Origin: Sinotaia quadrata
Lineage: Eukaryota; Mollusca; Gastropoda; Architaenioglossa; Viviparidae
Length of the DNA: 64,000 nucleotides
Assembly (NCBI GenBank): GCA_028829895.1
Contig: CM054182.1
Location: forward strand, 65,438,379 to 65,502,378
Direction: 5' to 3'
Shown here in pieces: positions 1 through 12,300 of the stretch (positions are counted from its first letter, which is position 1; each line of letters opens with the position of its first letter). A program made the position numbers and the translations under genes. The notes under the pieces are model-generated. The model did no database searches. It was not told the origin of the DNA and saw only the letters and a list, made by a program, of their open reading frames with translations.

Positions 1-60
1 GTACTATCTGTTAAACCTGTAATATTTAAGTAGACAGGAACAAAATTATTTCAAGAGTAA

Positions 61-353
61 TCTCATAGCAAACTAGTTACTAATTTATTTGTATTATTAT
101 CTCCCTTGAAGGGGGAGTAATCTCATAGCAAACTAGTTACTAATTTATTTGTATTATTATCTCCCTTGAAGGGGGAGTAATCTCATAGCAAACGAGTTAC
201 TAATTTATTTGTATTATTATCTCTCTTGAAGGGGGAGTAATCTCATAGCAAACGAGTTACTAATTTATTTGTATTATTATCTCACTTGAAGGGGGAGTAA
301 TCTCATAGTAAACGATTTACTAATTAATTTGTATTATTATTTTCTTTGAAAGT
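61..353. repeat. 60-bp minisatellite, about 5 copies
   Basis: Five consecutive units of exactly 60 bp each begin TCTCATAGCAAAC. The first two units are identical, the next two differ by a few substitutions, and the last is more diverged and runs into a GT/G-rich stretch. Identity is highest on the left and falls to the right, as expected for array growth at one end. Confidence 0.95.
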
Positions 354-554
354 GTGTGTGTGGGGGGGGGGGGTAAAATGTTTCAATTCGAAACTAATAA
401 AATTTTTAAAATATAATAAAATGGCGTGGAAAGTACATCGAGCACTAAATGAAACATTTTCTAGAATAGCGTAAATGACTAAAGTCTAATTATATCTTTT
501 AGTATAGTGTAATTTGTCTTACTTAGTCATCAGAAATGAAGGCAATGTCATTGA

Positions 555-593
555 CAGAGAACGAGAAAGAGAGAGAGGGAGAGAGAGAGAGAG

Positions 594-627
<34 letters not shown>

Positions 628-640
628 TGTTTCTCTGTCT

Positions 641-722
<82 letters not shown>
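555..722. repeat. Purine tract followed by long (CT)n microsatellite
   Basis: A GA/GAAA-rich purine tract (about 555-628) is followed within about ten bases by a pure CT tract of roughly 85 bp ending at 722. The two tracts are complementary in composition, so the region could fold back or form triplex DNA. Reading frames across it are low-complexity Ser/Leu or Glu/Arg artefacts. Confidence 0.9.
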
Positions 723-726
<4 letters not shown>

Positions 727-1434
727 ATCTATCTATAATCTTAAATATACGAATGATTGCAGATTTCTGTATGTGCGCGTGTGTGTAAACTATTTCAAGA
801 TAAAGGCTTATCGTATTCAGTTAGATATACATAAACTATAATAGATATACATTAAAACATATTTTAATACGTTAAATTCATGTATTTATATGTAATTATT
901 GTGTAACTTACAGCCAATGTCCAACCCTGCAACAATAGTATAGAAATACAAATGTTATTAAATATAATCTGACATTCAATAGACAAAGTAAACATTAAAT
1001 TATTACCATGAAACTCATTGTCATTCTATTAATAATCACTTAAAATTAAACCAATTAATTTTATAACTATAATAATAATGCCTGGACAGCACAAAATTAC
1101 CCCTCTGCTAAAAGCAGCTCTTCTCGCCAAATTCCTTAAAGGGAGCTCTGTAAGATCTGACTACAAGGTTATCACTGGTCAAAATTAAACCTCCAGTTAC
1201 CTCATGGTTATATAACTGGTTTAGAGTCTTGAAGTATCCACATTATTTTCGAGCAAATAAAAAAACAAGGTGATCAAATATAAATAAATACTGCAATAAT
1301 ATTTACAGATCCATATAAAAAACAGGAAACTACCAATTCAAATACGTTCTCGCGTTCGTAACAAGATACACGTATACGTTTGATTGCGAATTGTGTAAAA
1401 TGAAAGTAATACGTGATGTTTTAGGGAAACTTAC

Positions 1435-1627
1435 GTTCGGTCCTCTCTTTTACGAAATCAAACAGTTCTTGCTTCAAGTCATTGAGGTGGCCGTTGTTTG
1501 TATACTGATCGTTGGTGCGTTCGCTGTTGTACTGACCGTTAAAGGTTGGAGGGACGAAGTAAGCTCCCATTGCGAGTGACGTCATCACCAAGAGGAACTT
1601 CACTTGGACGACGATGCCTGTTTGCAT
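1435..1627 (-). CDS. Putative secreted protein, first coding exon (partial gene)
   Basis: Function not recognised. Read on the minus strand, an ATG at 1627 opens a frame of 64 codons plus one base that ends at a strong donor (C|GTAAGT) at 1435. The N-terminus looks like a signal peptide: a short polar start, the hydrophobic run FLLVMTSLAMGAYF, then a polar Asn/Thr/Gln-rich stretch and an acidic helix-like end (LKQELFDFVKERTE). The exon is clearly richer in G+C than its AT-rich surroundings, which supports coding. A downstream exon must start in phase 1; the best candidate begins near 1147 (frame starting QLPLRNLARRAAF) but is weak, and the rest may lie beyond the left edge. The start sits right next to a minisatellite. 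A chance open frame is possible but less likely given donor, signal peptide and composition together. Confidence 0.5.
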
Positions 1628-1640
1628 TGTATTTTACTAA

Positions 1641-2095
1641 CCTGCAAGTTATCACACATAAATAGTGGATAGTGCAAATCGACTACTGTAATAGCCTGCA
1701 TGTTATCTTGCATGAATAGTGGATAGTGCACTCGACTATTGTCATAACCTGCAAGTTATCACACATGAATAGGGATAATTCACTCAACTATTGTCATAAC
1801 CTGCAAGTTATCACACATGAATAGGGATAATTCACTCAACTATTGTCATAACCTGCAAGTTATCACACATGAATAGAGGATAGTTCAATCAACTATTGTA
1901 ATAACATGCAACTTATCACACATAAATAGTGTATAGTACACTCGACTATTGTAATAACCTGCAAAATATCAGGCATGAATAATGGTTAGCACACTCGACT
2001 ATTGTAATACCCTGCAAGTTATCATGTATGAACAGTGGATAGTACACTCGAATATTATAATAGCCTGCAAGTTATCACGCATGAACAGTGGTGTG
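1641..2095. repeat. 52-54-bp minisatellite, about 8-9 copies
   Basis: Units begin CCTGCAAGTTATCACACATG and contain ATAGTGGATAGTGCACTCGACTATTGTAATA with substitutions and small indels. Two central units are nearly identical. On the minus strand each unit carries AACTTGCAGGTTA-like sequence, which resembles a 3' splice site. The array ends about 14 bp before the ATG of the minus-strand signal-peptide exon. Confidence 0.9.
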
Positions 2096-2960
2096 ATGCC
2101 AACGCAAACTTAGTTATCGGTTATGATTATTATTATTTAATCATCCACAATTAATTACAAGTGATGAGAATCTCAACTTATGTTATTAATAATTTTCCCA
2201 AAGACAGCTCGTTTTTTCACCTGGCTGATATGCGGGCACTTTAAACGTTTTCTCTCTTCCACAACATTAAAGACAAACACTTTCCGTAGATGGAAAACTT
2301 CCTATAAAGGAGAAGATAATCCGTCTTTTAATCTATATATAGCAAGCCCCCCATCTACCCATTGTCTCTCTAAAATATGGTCTTCAATATGTGTAGGAAA
2401 GTAAATAACTGTATTAAATCAACAATCAAATATACAACATAAGAATATAATCAAAGAGCATTAAAATTTACATAACTCAAAATAATGTTTGATTAACACT
2501 AGACAATCATTCAGTTTATCCTAGCATAGACATTAGCAGTCATAAAATCAATTTCTTGGATATCATCACAAAAATGAGAGTAGAGTTTCAGAGAAATAAT
2601 AAAAGTGATTGCACATAATCTTTTCAAATATGGCGGCTGTCACCAACGTGTTCACAATCACGCAGTTTGCAACAAGTCACTGTCTTTCTTATTTGAGTGA
2701 TGTCCTCAAGTGTTCCTTCTAGACACGTTACACAACTGTTCCAGAATCCTCGAAGATCTCACAAAGCACACCGTAGAGAATCGTCCTGAATTTCACATGC
2801 GCTATCCAGTACATCAGAAGGAATGTTCTCGAATTTTCGTGTGTAGTACTAAACACTTATGAGTGAGAACTACTTCATGTAGAACAAACCTTGGTTTATG
2901 TACAAACTAGCTGTGAGTGATGTATGGTAGTATTGATGTTGGAAGAGGAGAGAGTGATTG

Positions 2961-2962
<2 letters not shown>

Positions 2963-3008
<46 letters not shown>
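2963..3008. repeat. (AG)n microsatellite
   Basis: About 23 uninterrupted AG units, flanked by degenerate GA-rich sequence to about 3040. Confidence 0.95.
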
Positions 3009-3010
<2 letters not shown>

Positions 3011-4607
3011 TGAGTGAGTGAGAGAAAGAGCGAGAGAGAAAGGATATACACAGATAATACTGTCGACATATCTATCCTACGCGGGATTTTTTTGTCTGAT
3101 AGGGAGATAACCATTGGCAGACTATCACATCTAATTCATGTAAGTTCTATTCTTATATGACTGGAACAAGTATAATGAATACTTTAGGAGATAAATTAGT
3201 ATGTAGTTGATCAGTGGACTTTATTGTTTGACCATTTAAGACAGTCATGAGACATTAAGCCATATGTTATTCTACTTCTTTGCAAAATAAGGATTATCTT
3301 CATATAATGATCCTAAGTAATTATTTTTTTATTTTAACTTGTGTTTAAGATACTTAAGTAATTGTCTGATAAGATGGGCCTTGTCGCTCACGCAAGAAAT
3401 ATTATTTTTCTATTAGTATCCTGAAATGGTTTTCAATTAGTGCTGTGCTAATTACTGGTAGTTAATTTACCTGGAGGTTGTAAATTTGCCACTATGAACA
3501 GAGACTGTAAGAAATTTGATTTCTATAAATGTAAAAAGACAAACGTTGTCAAAGTTAAGGATAGATGGATATGATTATTAATATTCGTGTAATTAACAAA
3601 AGATTCATGTCTCCCTGAATAATATTGTAAATATACGTTCTTCTCCTTACACAGTTTAAATATATATTTTAAGTCTAAAATCAGTTTGAAGCCAAAATCA
3701 CCGCTTGCATTATAAAAAATTATACAATTCTCTTAATGAAAACACTATAAATTACTCCGGACCGGTCAAGAATATTTTACACCCTAGGTGAATTTCCAAC
3801 CTGCATTACCCCGCCCCCTCGCCATCGGGGTATCACTTATTATAAACTTTCAAAATTTAATACAGCACAATGTGACAGTTGTTCATACTTACACCTTTTG
3901 GTTTGATAATATATAATTTCATTATTTAGTTTACATATCTGTTTAATTAGTCTACACATCTCATTCATTTTCCAGCAGTAGTATAGACAACAAAACTTCG
4001 GTACTGCAAAAATCAAACCAAAAAGAAATAATTATCTTGATTAAACCAGTCCCCAAGTTACTTAAACTAATAGCTACTACTATCTGAACAATATAAACTT
4101 ACACTGAAAAAAAGACTACCCAAAGCCTGAGAAGATTATTGCAATAAAAAAGTGAATTTGCTTGTAAATAAACACCAAAAGTTCAAAAAGTAAGCGAAAC
4201 ACTATATTTTAAATTAAGGAAATCGAAGACTATTTCAAAAGAATGTGAATCAGATGATATTGGGGGGAAAAAATCACAAGACATTATTAACCTCGTGAAA
4301 TGGGGAAAGATGTATAATACTTTGCGCAGAAATTTTGTATAAATTAAGTAAAAAGTGGTTGTTGTTGCTTACACGTGAGGTAGTTTAATTTAATAAATAT
4401 TGCGCAGGTATTATAATTTAAGTAAAAAGAGCTTTGGGGAGTACACATAGGTAATTTAAGTTAATAAACACCACTTATTTATTGCAGACGTGTTATAAAT
4501 TAAGCAAGAGATATTGTCGTTGCGTATTCGTGAGGTTACCGTTGGCAAGTATTGGATATTGCGCAGTTATAAATTAAGGAAAGCGAGACTGCCGTTTGCG
4601 TGCATGT

Positions 4608-5190
4608 GAGGTAATATAAGTTAACAAATACCAGATATTGTGCTAGAAGTGATAGAAGTAACACGTGAGATAATATAAGTTAACAAATACCAGATATTGT
4701 GCTAGAAGTGATAGAAGTAACACGTGAGATAATATAAGTTAACAAATACCGGATATTGCACTAGGAGTGACAGGTGAGATAATATAAGTTAACAAATACC
4801 GGATATTGCACTAGGAGTGACAGGTGAGATAATATAAGTTAACAAATACCGGATATTGCACTAGAAGTGACAGGTGAGATAATATAAGTTAACAAATACC
4901 GGATATTGCACTAGGAGTGACAGGTGAGATAATATAAGTTAACAAATACCGGATATTGCACTAGGAGTGACAGGTGAGATAATATAAGTTAACAAACACC
5001 GGATATTGCACTAGAAGTGATAGAAGTGACACGTGAGATAATATAAGTTAACAAATACCGGATATTGTACTAGAAGTGATAGAAGTGACACGTGAGATAA
5101 TATAAGTTAACAAATACCGGATATTGCACTAGGAGTGACAGGTGAGATAATATAAGTTAACAAACACCGGATATTGCGCTAGAAGTGACA
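4608..5190. repeat. Compound minisatellite, 50- and 60-bp units, about 11 copies
   Basis: Units share the core TGAGATAATATAAGTTAACA followed by AATACCGGATATTGCACTAG. Short units (about 50 bp) end GGAGTGACAGG. Longer units carry an extra GATAGAAG-type segment. Several neighbouring short units are identical, so the array has been homogenised recently. Upstream (about 4380-4600) older degenerate relatives of the TATAATTTAAGT/TTAATAAA motif are visible. Confidence 0.93.
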
Positions 5191-5719
5191 CTGAAAGTCG
5201 AGGACACATTTCTAAGAATACTAATGTATGATATTTAAATAAAATTAAAGAATTACAAAAGAATTTACCGTTTTTCGGCTCCTAATCTTGTCGAAGTGCC
5301 TCCGTCCCCTTAAAGAAGCGTAACGATAGCTCAAAGCTGGAGAAGGCGAGTTTTATAGGATTTTAGATTCACACTAGAACGAGCAAATGTTCTGAGGGCA
5401 AATGACAGTCGATCGGTAAGAGTGATGGGCAAGATAAACGATGTGTCCAGTGAAATACTATTATTCTTATTATTATCTAGTAGATCAACATTTCTTTCTG
5501 CTTTGTTAGGTGACTTAAGTCCCCGCTTGGGGAGGGACAGGTATCGGCATGAATAAGAAGGACGGTATCGTACCATAGGTGCGACAGACCTATTATCTAG
5601 AGTTCTGGACTCTAGCGTTGATAAAGATCATGCCATAGACTCACTGCATACACGCTGTATCATTTCTTCATTATGCAGATTGGCTCTTTACTTTCTTTAA
5701 TTTCAATGTGACGCGCTTG

Positions 5720-5890
5720 CGTATGTGTGTGTGTGTATGTGCGCGTTTGTGAGTGTGTGCGCGTGTGTGTGTGTGTGAGAGCGTGTGTGCGTGTGTGAGT
5801 GTGCGTGAGTGCCTGTGCGTGCGTGCGTGTGAGTGCGTGTGTGTGTGTGTGCGTGTGGTTGTGTGTGTGTGTGTGTGTGAGTGAGTGAGT
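5720..5890. repeat. Imperfect (GT)n / (TGCG)n microsatellite
   Basis: About 170 bp of alternating purine-pyrimidine GT, with GC and GA interruptions. Alternating sequence of this sort can adopt Z-DNA. Minus-strand frames reading poly(His-Thr) are artefacts of it. Confidence 0.93.
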
Positions 5891-6303
5891 GATAGTCAAG
5901 ATACACGTTAGTATTACGTCATTTTTAACGCCAGAATTATTAAAGGGTCAATACACAAATCAAAGAATGGAAACGGGTACTTAAAAATTTAACTTCTTAA
6001 TCTGGCATTAACAAAAAAGCAATGAGAATTATGATTGTGAGTGCAGTAATTAATATGAGAAAAGAGCTCTGGGATTCGGAAATAGTGGAGAGATGTATGT
6101 GAATTATTCATTTATTGATGTGTTGTTCTTTAAGTCTCATAGGTAAATATATTTTCTGTTGGCAATAGTATGGAAGAATTTCTAGTCGGATATTTGCTTA
6201 TGATGCATTTAAATTGAAGTGTATTAAAATATTACTTTTTAATTAATAATTTGGAGAAAATGACGCACGATTATAGGCCTACGATTATTCTGACCAATGA
6301 GTG

Positions 6304-6446
6304 CCAAAGTGGCAAGTTCACGGATTCTACAAGAGACAGACATTGGTGTAAAGAGAGTGAGAGAGAGGGAGAGGAGGGGAGAGGAGGAGTGGGATGCATA
6401 ATACCAGAAGTTTGTTTCTTGTAGAATCCGTGAACTTGCCACTTGG
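6304..6446. repeat. Inverted repeat (hairpin) with GA-rich spacer
   Basis: A 27-bp arm at 6308-6334 (AGTGGCAAGTTCACGGATTC followed by TACAAGA) is perfectly complementary to 6417-6443. The match extends a few bases each way with one mismatch or bulge. The spacer of about 82 bp contains a GAGAGGGAGAGGAG microsatellite. It could be a small TIR element or a fold-back relic; target-site duplications are not evident. Confidence 0.85.
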
Positions 6447-7729
6447 AGTGTAGTAACTTTTGGTAACTAATTCTTGTCAGCCTGTGGTGTCATAAGAGCA
6501 TGGACTTTCAAACATTTGGTATAAAAAGTAGTATAGACTTCGTAGGTCTGCTGTGTCATCTGAGATGTAGCCATTGCTTTTGTTGTTGTTTTATTTAACA
6601 TCCAGTGACTTTAATCTTTTGTATATTAAAATTTACCAGTTCGTTCTAAAGACTCTTTGTCTAATTACATAATGTTCTTATCTGTCTACAATCACTCCCA
6701 TTGTGATCACGTATGCCTAAGCTGCGAGTGGACTATGACGCGCAGCTCCAATATCTACATTAGCAATCTCCAACCCAAGGAAACTTTAAAAAAAAAAATC
6801 AAATATTTTCAGCAAACTTTATCGTGAAAGACATCATCTGAGCTTCGCATTCTGTATTCAGGTTGTAATCAGCTAATGCCAACTCAGAAATATAGGCTCT
6901 CGTCTAATCATTCCATGACAAATGTACCACTGGACTTTGACGATTTCCCTGTCGACAGTCGCCTTGGGCTTATAGGGCCTGATCGTATCTGATCGCGGCC
7001 ATTTCGGTTCGGCTGATTAATGCAATGCTCCCAAGCAAGTAAAGCGTTAATTCAGATTATTAACTGTAACGCTCTGCGATGTCCTTATTATTCTTTTACT
7101 ACCAATACGGCGTTAGTTATCGGCAATTAACGCAAGAGAATCGATGAGTTTCCACTGACGTTAAATCAGGCGTTAAACCAGATAGCGCTTGTCAAATTGT
7201 TTGATGGCCTCTTGTTTACGACAAGATGTATCAGCAAATAATTTTGTTTTAAGAGAACAATGCTGTTGTGCCAGAAATGGTGGCTGATGTAAGTTTGATT
7301 AAGCAATTCTGTACTTAATCACTATTCAGTGCTAAAAGGTTCTATATGGATTATTGTCTTATAAGACTGTTCTATGAGATATGTTTTACCGCGGGAGGAC
7401 AGATGTCTTACGAAAACATCTCTATGACAGTCCTATGTGACTGTCTTACGGTTTAGAAACTTCTGTTTTCCTAAGACAGTGGTAATGACGTCAAAACGTC
7501 ATGGCCAATAGTAAACGTCCGTCAAATCATGTGACGCTAAAAGTACATAAAATAGATCCTGCACGCGAACAGCTGTTGTTCCGAGGTTTTTTAGTACTTG
7601 CATGTTCAAATTTAGTGTCTCGTAGTCCTACTCCCATATCCACCCCTTTGTTCTTGAAATGCAATACAGCCCTATCCCTCGGACCTCGGTCGAACCATCT
7701 GGGTCTGCCCTTTACCAACCCCACCATCA

Positions 7730-7739
<10 letters not shown>

Positions 7740-7762
<23 letters not shown>

Positions 7763-7866
7763 CACCGTACACGTTATATAAAAAACTTTTAAAATTGTGT
7801 TCTTGCTACACACACACACACACACCGTACACGTTATATAAAAAACTTTTTAAATTGTGTTCTTGC
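7740..7866. repeat. Two tandem 60-bp units with CA repeat
   Basis: Two units consist of (CA)n, then CCGTACACGTTATATAAAAA, then ACTTTTAAAATTGTGTTCTTGCTA. The copies differ by about one base, so the duplication is recent. Confidence 0.9.
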
Positions 7867-9365
7867 TAGTAATTTTCTTTTTTATATTTAGCTATAGAAT
7901 TTTTTTTTAATGTACTCATTAGTATTATCGTTTGTTTTTACCTATGAACAATATTTTTGTTCGCCTCTTCTGAATGAATTATTAAATTGCATGACAGAAC
8001 TTAACATAATTTAACAAGATTTTAGTTCAAACAGAGACTGATTTTGTCATCAGTCAGTGCTGTTCATTACAATGCAAAGTTGCAAAGTGTATGTGAGAAA
8101 GTAAATATGCTCCTCTCCCCCCCCCCACCCTCAAAGTTTTAAATCAGTTGGATGTTGTACGGACAGGTCTTAAGCAAACCAGACTTTTAACAATTCACAT
8201 TCTCCAGAAAGTCTCTCCGTAAAACTTTTGTGCGGATGGAATGAAGGCTTATCTGCAAAATTCCATTTATCAACAGATAGCATACTCTGTCAACAGATAA
8301 CATACCTTGACGTCATGCAGGTCTCTCTGCCCTAAAAGGGTATGGGTGTTACGTGCTGCAGCTCTTGTGTTTCATTGTCTTCAGACCCGATAATCCGTTT
8401 GGAGGGAAGGCTTTTAGAGGTTTCCTATCACTTTGACGGCAGCAAGTGAAGTCCTTTCGAAAAGATCAACCCTAAAAAAAAAAAGATAGTGGGTGGTTGG
8501 AGTTGGTATTTCTCATCTGTCTATACCGTATGCAAAAAAAGTTATTGGAGCCCTGAAAAGGATACGGGTGGTTGGTTGACTTTCACTCAGCGTATGTTTG
8601 TCTCAGCCGGAGATCCGAACCGTAATGTGTCAGAAAACATGGCGGCATAATTGCAACTTTATTCATAGTTGGCTAAATAAATTGATTATTGCACACCCAC
8701 TGCACAAAAGGCTATAATATATAAATCATTGTTAGACAAAGGGAGGGAATCTAATTAAACGAAGATGTTGGGCGGTTGAGTATCATTCTATTTTGTAATA
8801 AGAAAAGTGAGATTTTTTTTTACCACTCATTACAATTAAATTAATTAAATTATTATTATTAATAATAAAAGCTCAATAAAGTCAAGATAAAATAAAATTG
8901 ATTAACATGGTGAAACAATTTAAAGAAAATTTATTATACAAAAAAAATTTATTATACTACAAAAATGTATTATACTACAAAAATTAAAGTAAAATTTATT
9001 ATAAGACAAAATGTCAACAATACTAATGATAGTAATCGTGACAACATGGTAATAATAACAATAATAGTAATAGTAATGATTATGAAAAAAAATTAACTGA
9101 CAATAAAGAAAACAAAGTAAAAGAAAATAATATAACACTTTCGCCTCATCAAAATCAATAAAATATCGAATAAACCCATTACCGGTTATCCCCTAATTTT
9201 GCCCCCACCCATCCCACTACAACCCATCTGACTCGACTTATTTTGGTGAAATTGACGTAAACTGGAAGTGCCCCTCGGTTAATTTGAATAAGAAAAGACA
9301 ACCGTAATCTTTGTCGACTCGGCGACAAGAGTTGTCTGAGCTCTTGAAAGGGGCGTAACTCAGCC

Positions 9366-12300
9366 ATGGCGTCTGACGATGTTGTGTATGCCGTAGCTAT
9401 TTTATCTTTTGTAGCGGTGGGCATAGTTTTCCGTACAATTACTGGCCAAGAGAAGAGGAGGATTTTGTCTACATGTATTGGCATAGCCTCTCTCTATCTT
9501 CTTTGTCGTGGCGACTTAATACACTACGTCATTACTGTAGTCGGAAACTGTTTAATTTTATCAAGCACACATCTTGAAGAGTATGTTGTAATCTGTATTT
9601 AATAAGAAATGTAGGCCTACTTTGTAATTAATTCAGGTTTTTATGTTTGTTTATATATGAACTCTATATTATTAGTAGCTATTTTAAAAACATTACAAAC
9701 GTAGCTAACTATAGCCCAGTCCCAACTTTTGTGTCTTGTCATAACCTTTAATGCCAGACCTTAAAATAGCAGTGGTACGGTACAGTATTGGAACTGCTTG
9801 TCGGCTAAATCCCATCGTATACACACTTTTTAACAAAGACCCTGATAGAAATCACTGGACATAAACAAGTAGTATATATTTAAATTAGAAAAGAGAATAA
9901 ATACATTTACCGAGTTATACAGATAGATTGGTGTTGAGCAAGATAAATTTAACTGTCTCCATGGCATTAAAACCATTTTAAAGAACAAACACAAGAATTT
10001 TATTTTATTTTTAAAATATATTGTTAAATTTTATGGATTTAAAAATGTTATGGTTTCACTATAATTTTAATGTTTGTGCTGAATTCAGCTAATTTAACAT
10101 TAAAAGTCAAATTTAGTTCAAAATGTAAAATGTTTAGCCAGTACCAGCTTTATGAGTCGATAGTGATTCAGCATGAAATTGAAAATACATGGTTTGACTG
10201 CACTGATAAAAGATTAGCTTGAAAGAAACACACACAATGTAAGCATACAGATAGGGCTTGTCTTAATTATTTATTGAAGAGTATATGTATTTCACTTGTC
10301 ACCCACTACACACTAATTATGTACATACTTCTGTCCATTATCCTATAGGCAAAGAGTGTGTGCATATACTATATATATCAGAAGACTATGAAGCAAGAAA
10401 TATTCAGTTTCCTATAGAAGCCTATGACTACTGTGTAATTATACCTGAGAAGACTACACATGTATATTTAGACCTAAGATCATGACAACTTTAACCAGCA
10501 TTTTTACTAAAAATAACTGGACATATTTGTGAAATTTCTTAAATGAAACTATCTCTCTCCAAATTTTAATTCTCACGAATGTTACTTTTTCCTGGAATTT
10601 TTCTGAAGGTGCTAATGGCTAAAGAAGAATTTACTTATTAGCTTCTTATTATACTAACTTTAGATAGAGAAATATATCCCTTCTAGATTTTCATGAGGTA
10701 TATAACTAAATTAATTATTATATATATATATATTTTTTTATTTCTGTAAGGAAACATCACTTTGCAAGTTTTATATGGAACTTTGGGTATCTGGTCGTCT
10801 TCCGTACAATCCACCTCTGTGGTCTTCCTGCACCTTCACCAATCGCAAATGCTGCTCAGTTGTTTCTTACTTTGCGAGTGAGAGAATATTCTTATTTTTT
10901 CATAAACTGTTTTGTTAAGAATGCTACCAGTAACCATGCTCATGTATCTAATCAGACTTTATTAACTTTCACTTTTTGTTTTTATATAAATGTTTCAGTT
11001 TCACTCTAAGCTGTGTGAGTGTTGCCCTGCAATTTTAATTTTTTAAAAATATTATATAATTATAATGTATGTTCTGGTTTGTTTTGACATCACTTATCAG
11101 TTTGCAAATGAATGAACATTTTTGTATGCATAGAAATTATTAAAAACACATCCAGGACCAAAATCATAATTCAAAATTAGACTCTATTTCCCTCATACTT
11201 AAATTATAATCTCTATTAACTTGAGATGTCCCTAAGTGTTTGTAGCATTGACTGCAGATTCTGTACAATTAACTTTATTTTAAATTAATATTTATATAAT
11301 ATTTACAAATTTGATCCTATCAAAACATATGGCACAAGAAAGAATTTGTTGCAGAAAGCAGTCTAAATTAATTCTTGCTAATGTCAGCAACTCTACTTCT
11401 TCCAGTGTAAATATTTTATGCATCAAGCATAATTTATAGCAACATTAATGGAAGACATTGAGTTGTTGCAGAAATAGAAACAGTATAGCATTTATTTTAA
11501 TGTTCAGATCTTTGTAAATGCTACTTTTTTCTAATTTGTAACTTCCTTTTTGGAAAACAGTTGCTATAGTAAGTTGAGGGTATCTGTGAGTGTGATGAAA
11601 AGTTGCTTTTGTATGGAGGTAAATTTTTTATTGTTGATTCAAAAGTTAAATCCATTGATTTTAATTATTTTTGATTATGAGATAATTTCCAATTACATGT
11701 ATAAGATTGTCAGGTATTTTATTTGAATATATAGAATGTGATCTGTTGGAATGTGTGCAGCCCTTTAATAATTGGATGACACACATATTCTATAAGTATA
11801 ACTTAACTTTTAATTATCCATCATCTCATTGGAACCTTTAAGAAAAGTGACATTAACTTTATAATTTATGTAAATAAGTTAAACTCTAACATAATTAACA
11901 AAATCCAGAAATTGTATTTTTTTGTTTGTTTGTTGTTCCTTTCATTTATAGAACCACCTCCCACAAAGATCTACAGCCCTCACTTTTCATGCTTGTCCAT
12001 GACTGTTGCCCTTATGCATAGTAACATAATGCCAATTCTAACATTACTTAAAAAGGGTATAGAAACTAGAAACAATATCATTATACAAGCATAAAGAGCA
12101 AATTTAGAAGAATCATTCATTGTTCTGAAAGTAGTTAAAATCTTTGACGATCGTAAAATGATGAACCTAAAATTAAATTGTTAATATAATGTTCTATTTA
12201 TTGCTTTTAATAATTTACACACCAAGTACACATTACATCAAAGTTAACTGTGTGAATATGCTTATGCATACATGTGTGTGTCTTCACATAGTACTTGAAG

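Larger units (their letters stand above)
1..1434. other. Repeat-rich left flank, no confident gene
   Basis: This stretch holds a 60-bp tandem array, a poly-G run at about 362-373, and a purine tract followed by a long CT tract. The rest is AT-rich sequence without a convincing exon. A somewhat GC-richer patch at about 1080-1147 could, on the minus strand, be a second exon of the signal-peptide gene at 1435-1627. It has an acceptor-like TTACAG just before 1147 and an open frame in the required phase, but this is weak. Confidence 0.5.
2096..9365. other. Intergenic, mostly repeats; no gene recognised
   Basis: I see no exon with homology I can recognise here. Contents are an (AG)n tract (about 2963-3008), a 50/60-bp minisatellite (4608-5190), imperfect (GT)n (5720-5890), an inverted repeat around a GA-rich spacer (6304-6446), a CRE-like palindrome (7485-7502), a duplicated 60-bp unit with CA repeats (7740-7866) and an AT-rich low-complexity zone (8820-9180). 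Short open frames in the region are low-complexity or lack support. The last few hundred bases presumably include the MBOAT7 promoter, but no clear core element is visible. Confidence 0.6.

Noticed and set aside
1391..1579. Plus-strand 62-codon frame with a hydrophobic centre
   Set aside because: It is antisense to the better supported minus-strand signal-peptide exon, which has a donor and a sensible N-terminus.
5660..5906. His/Thr-rich frames
   Set aside because: Translation of an imperfect (GT)n tract.
7501..7869. Plus-strand 122-codon frame
   Set aside because: Ends in CA-repeat translation and has no motif or splice support.
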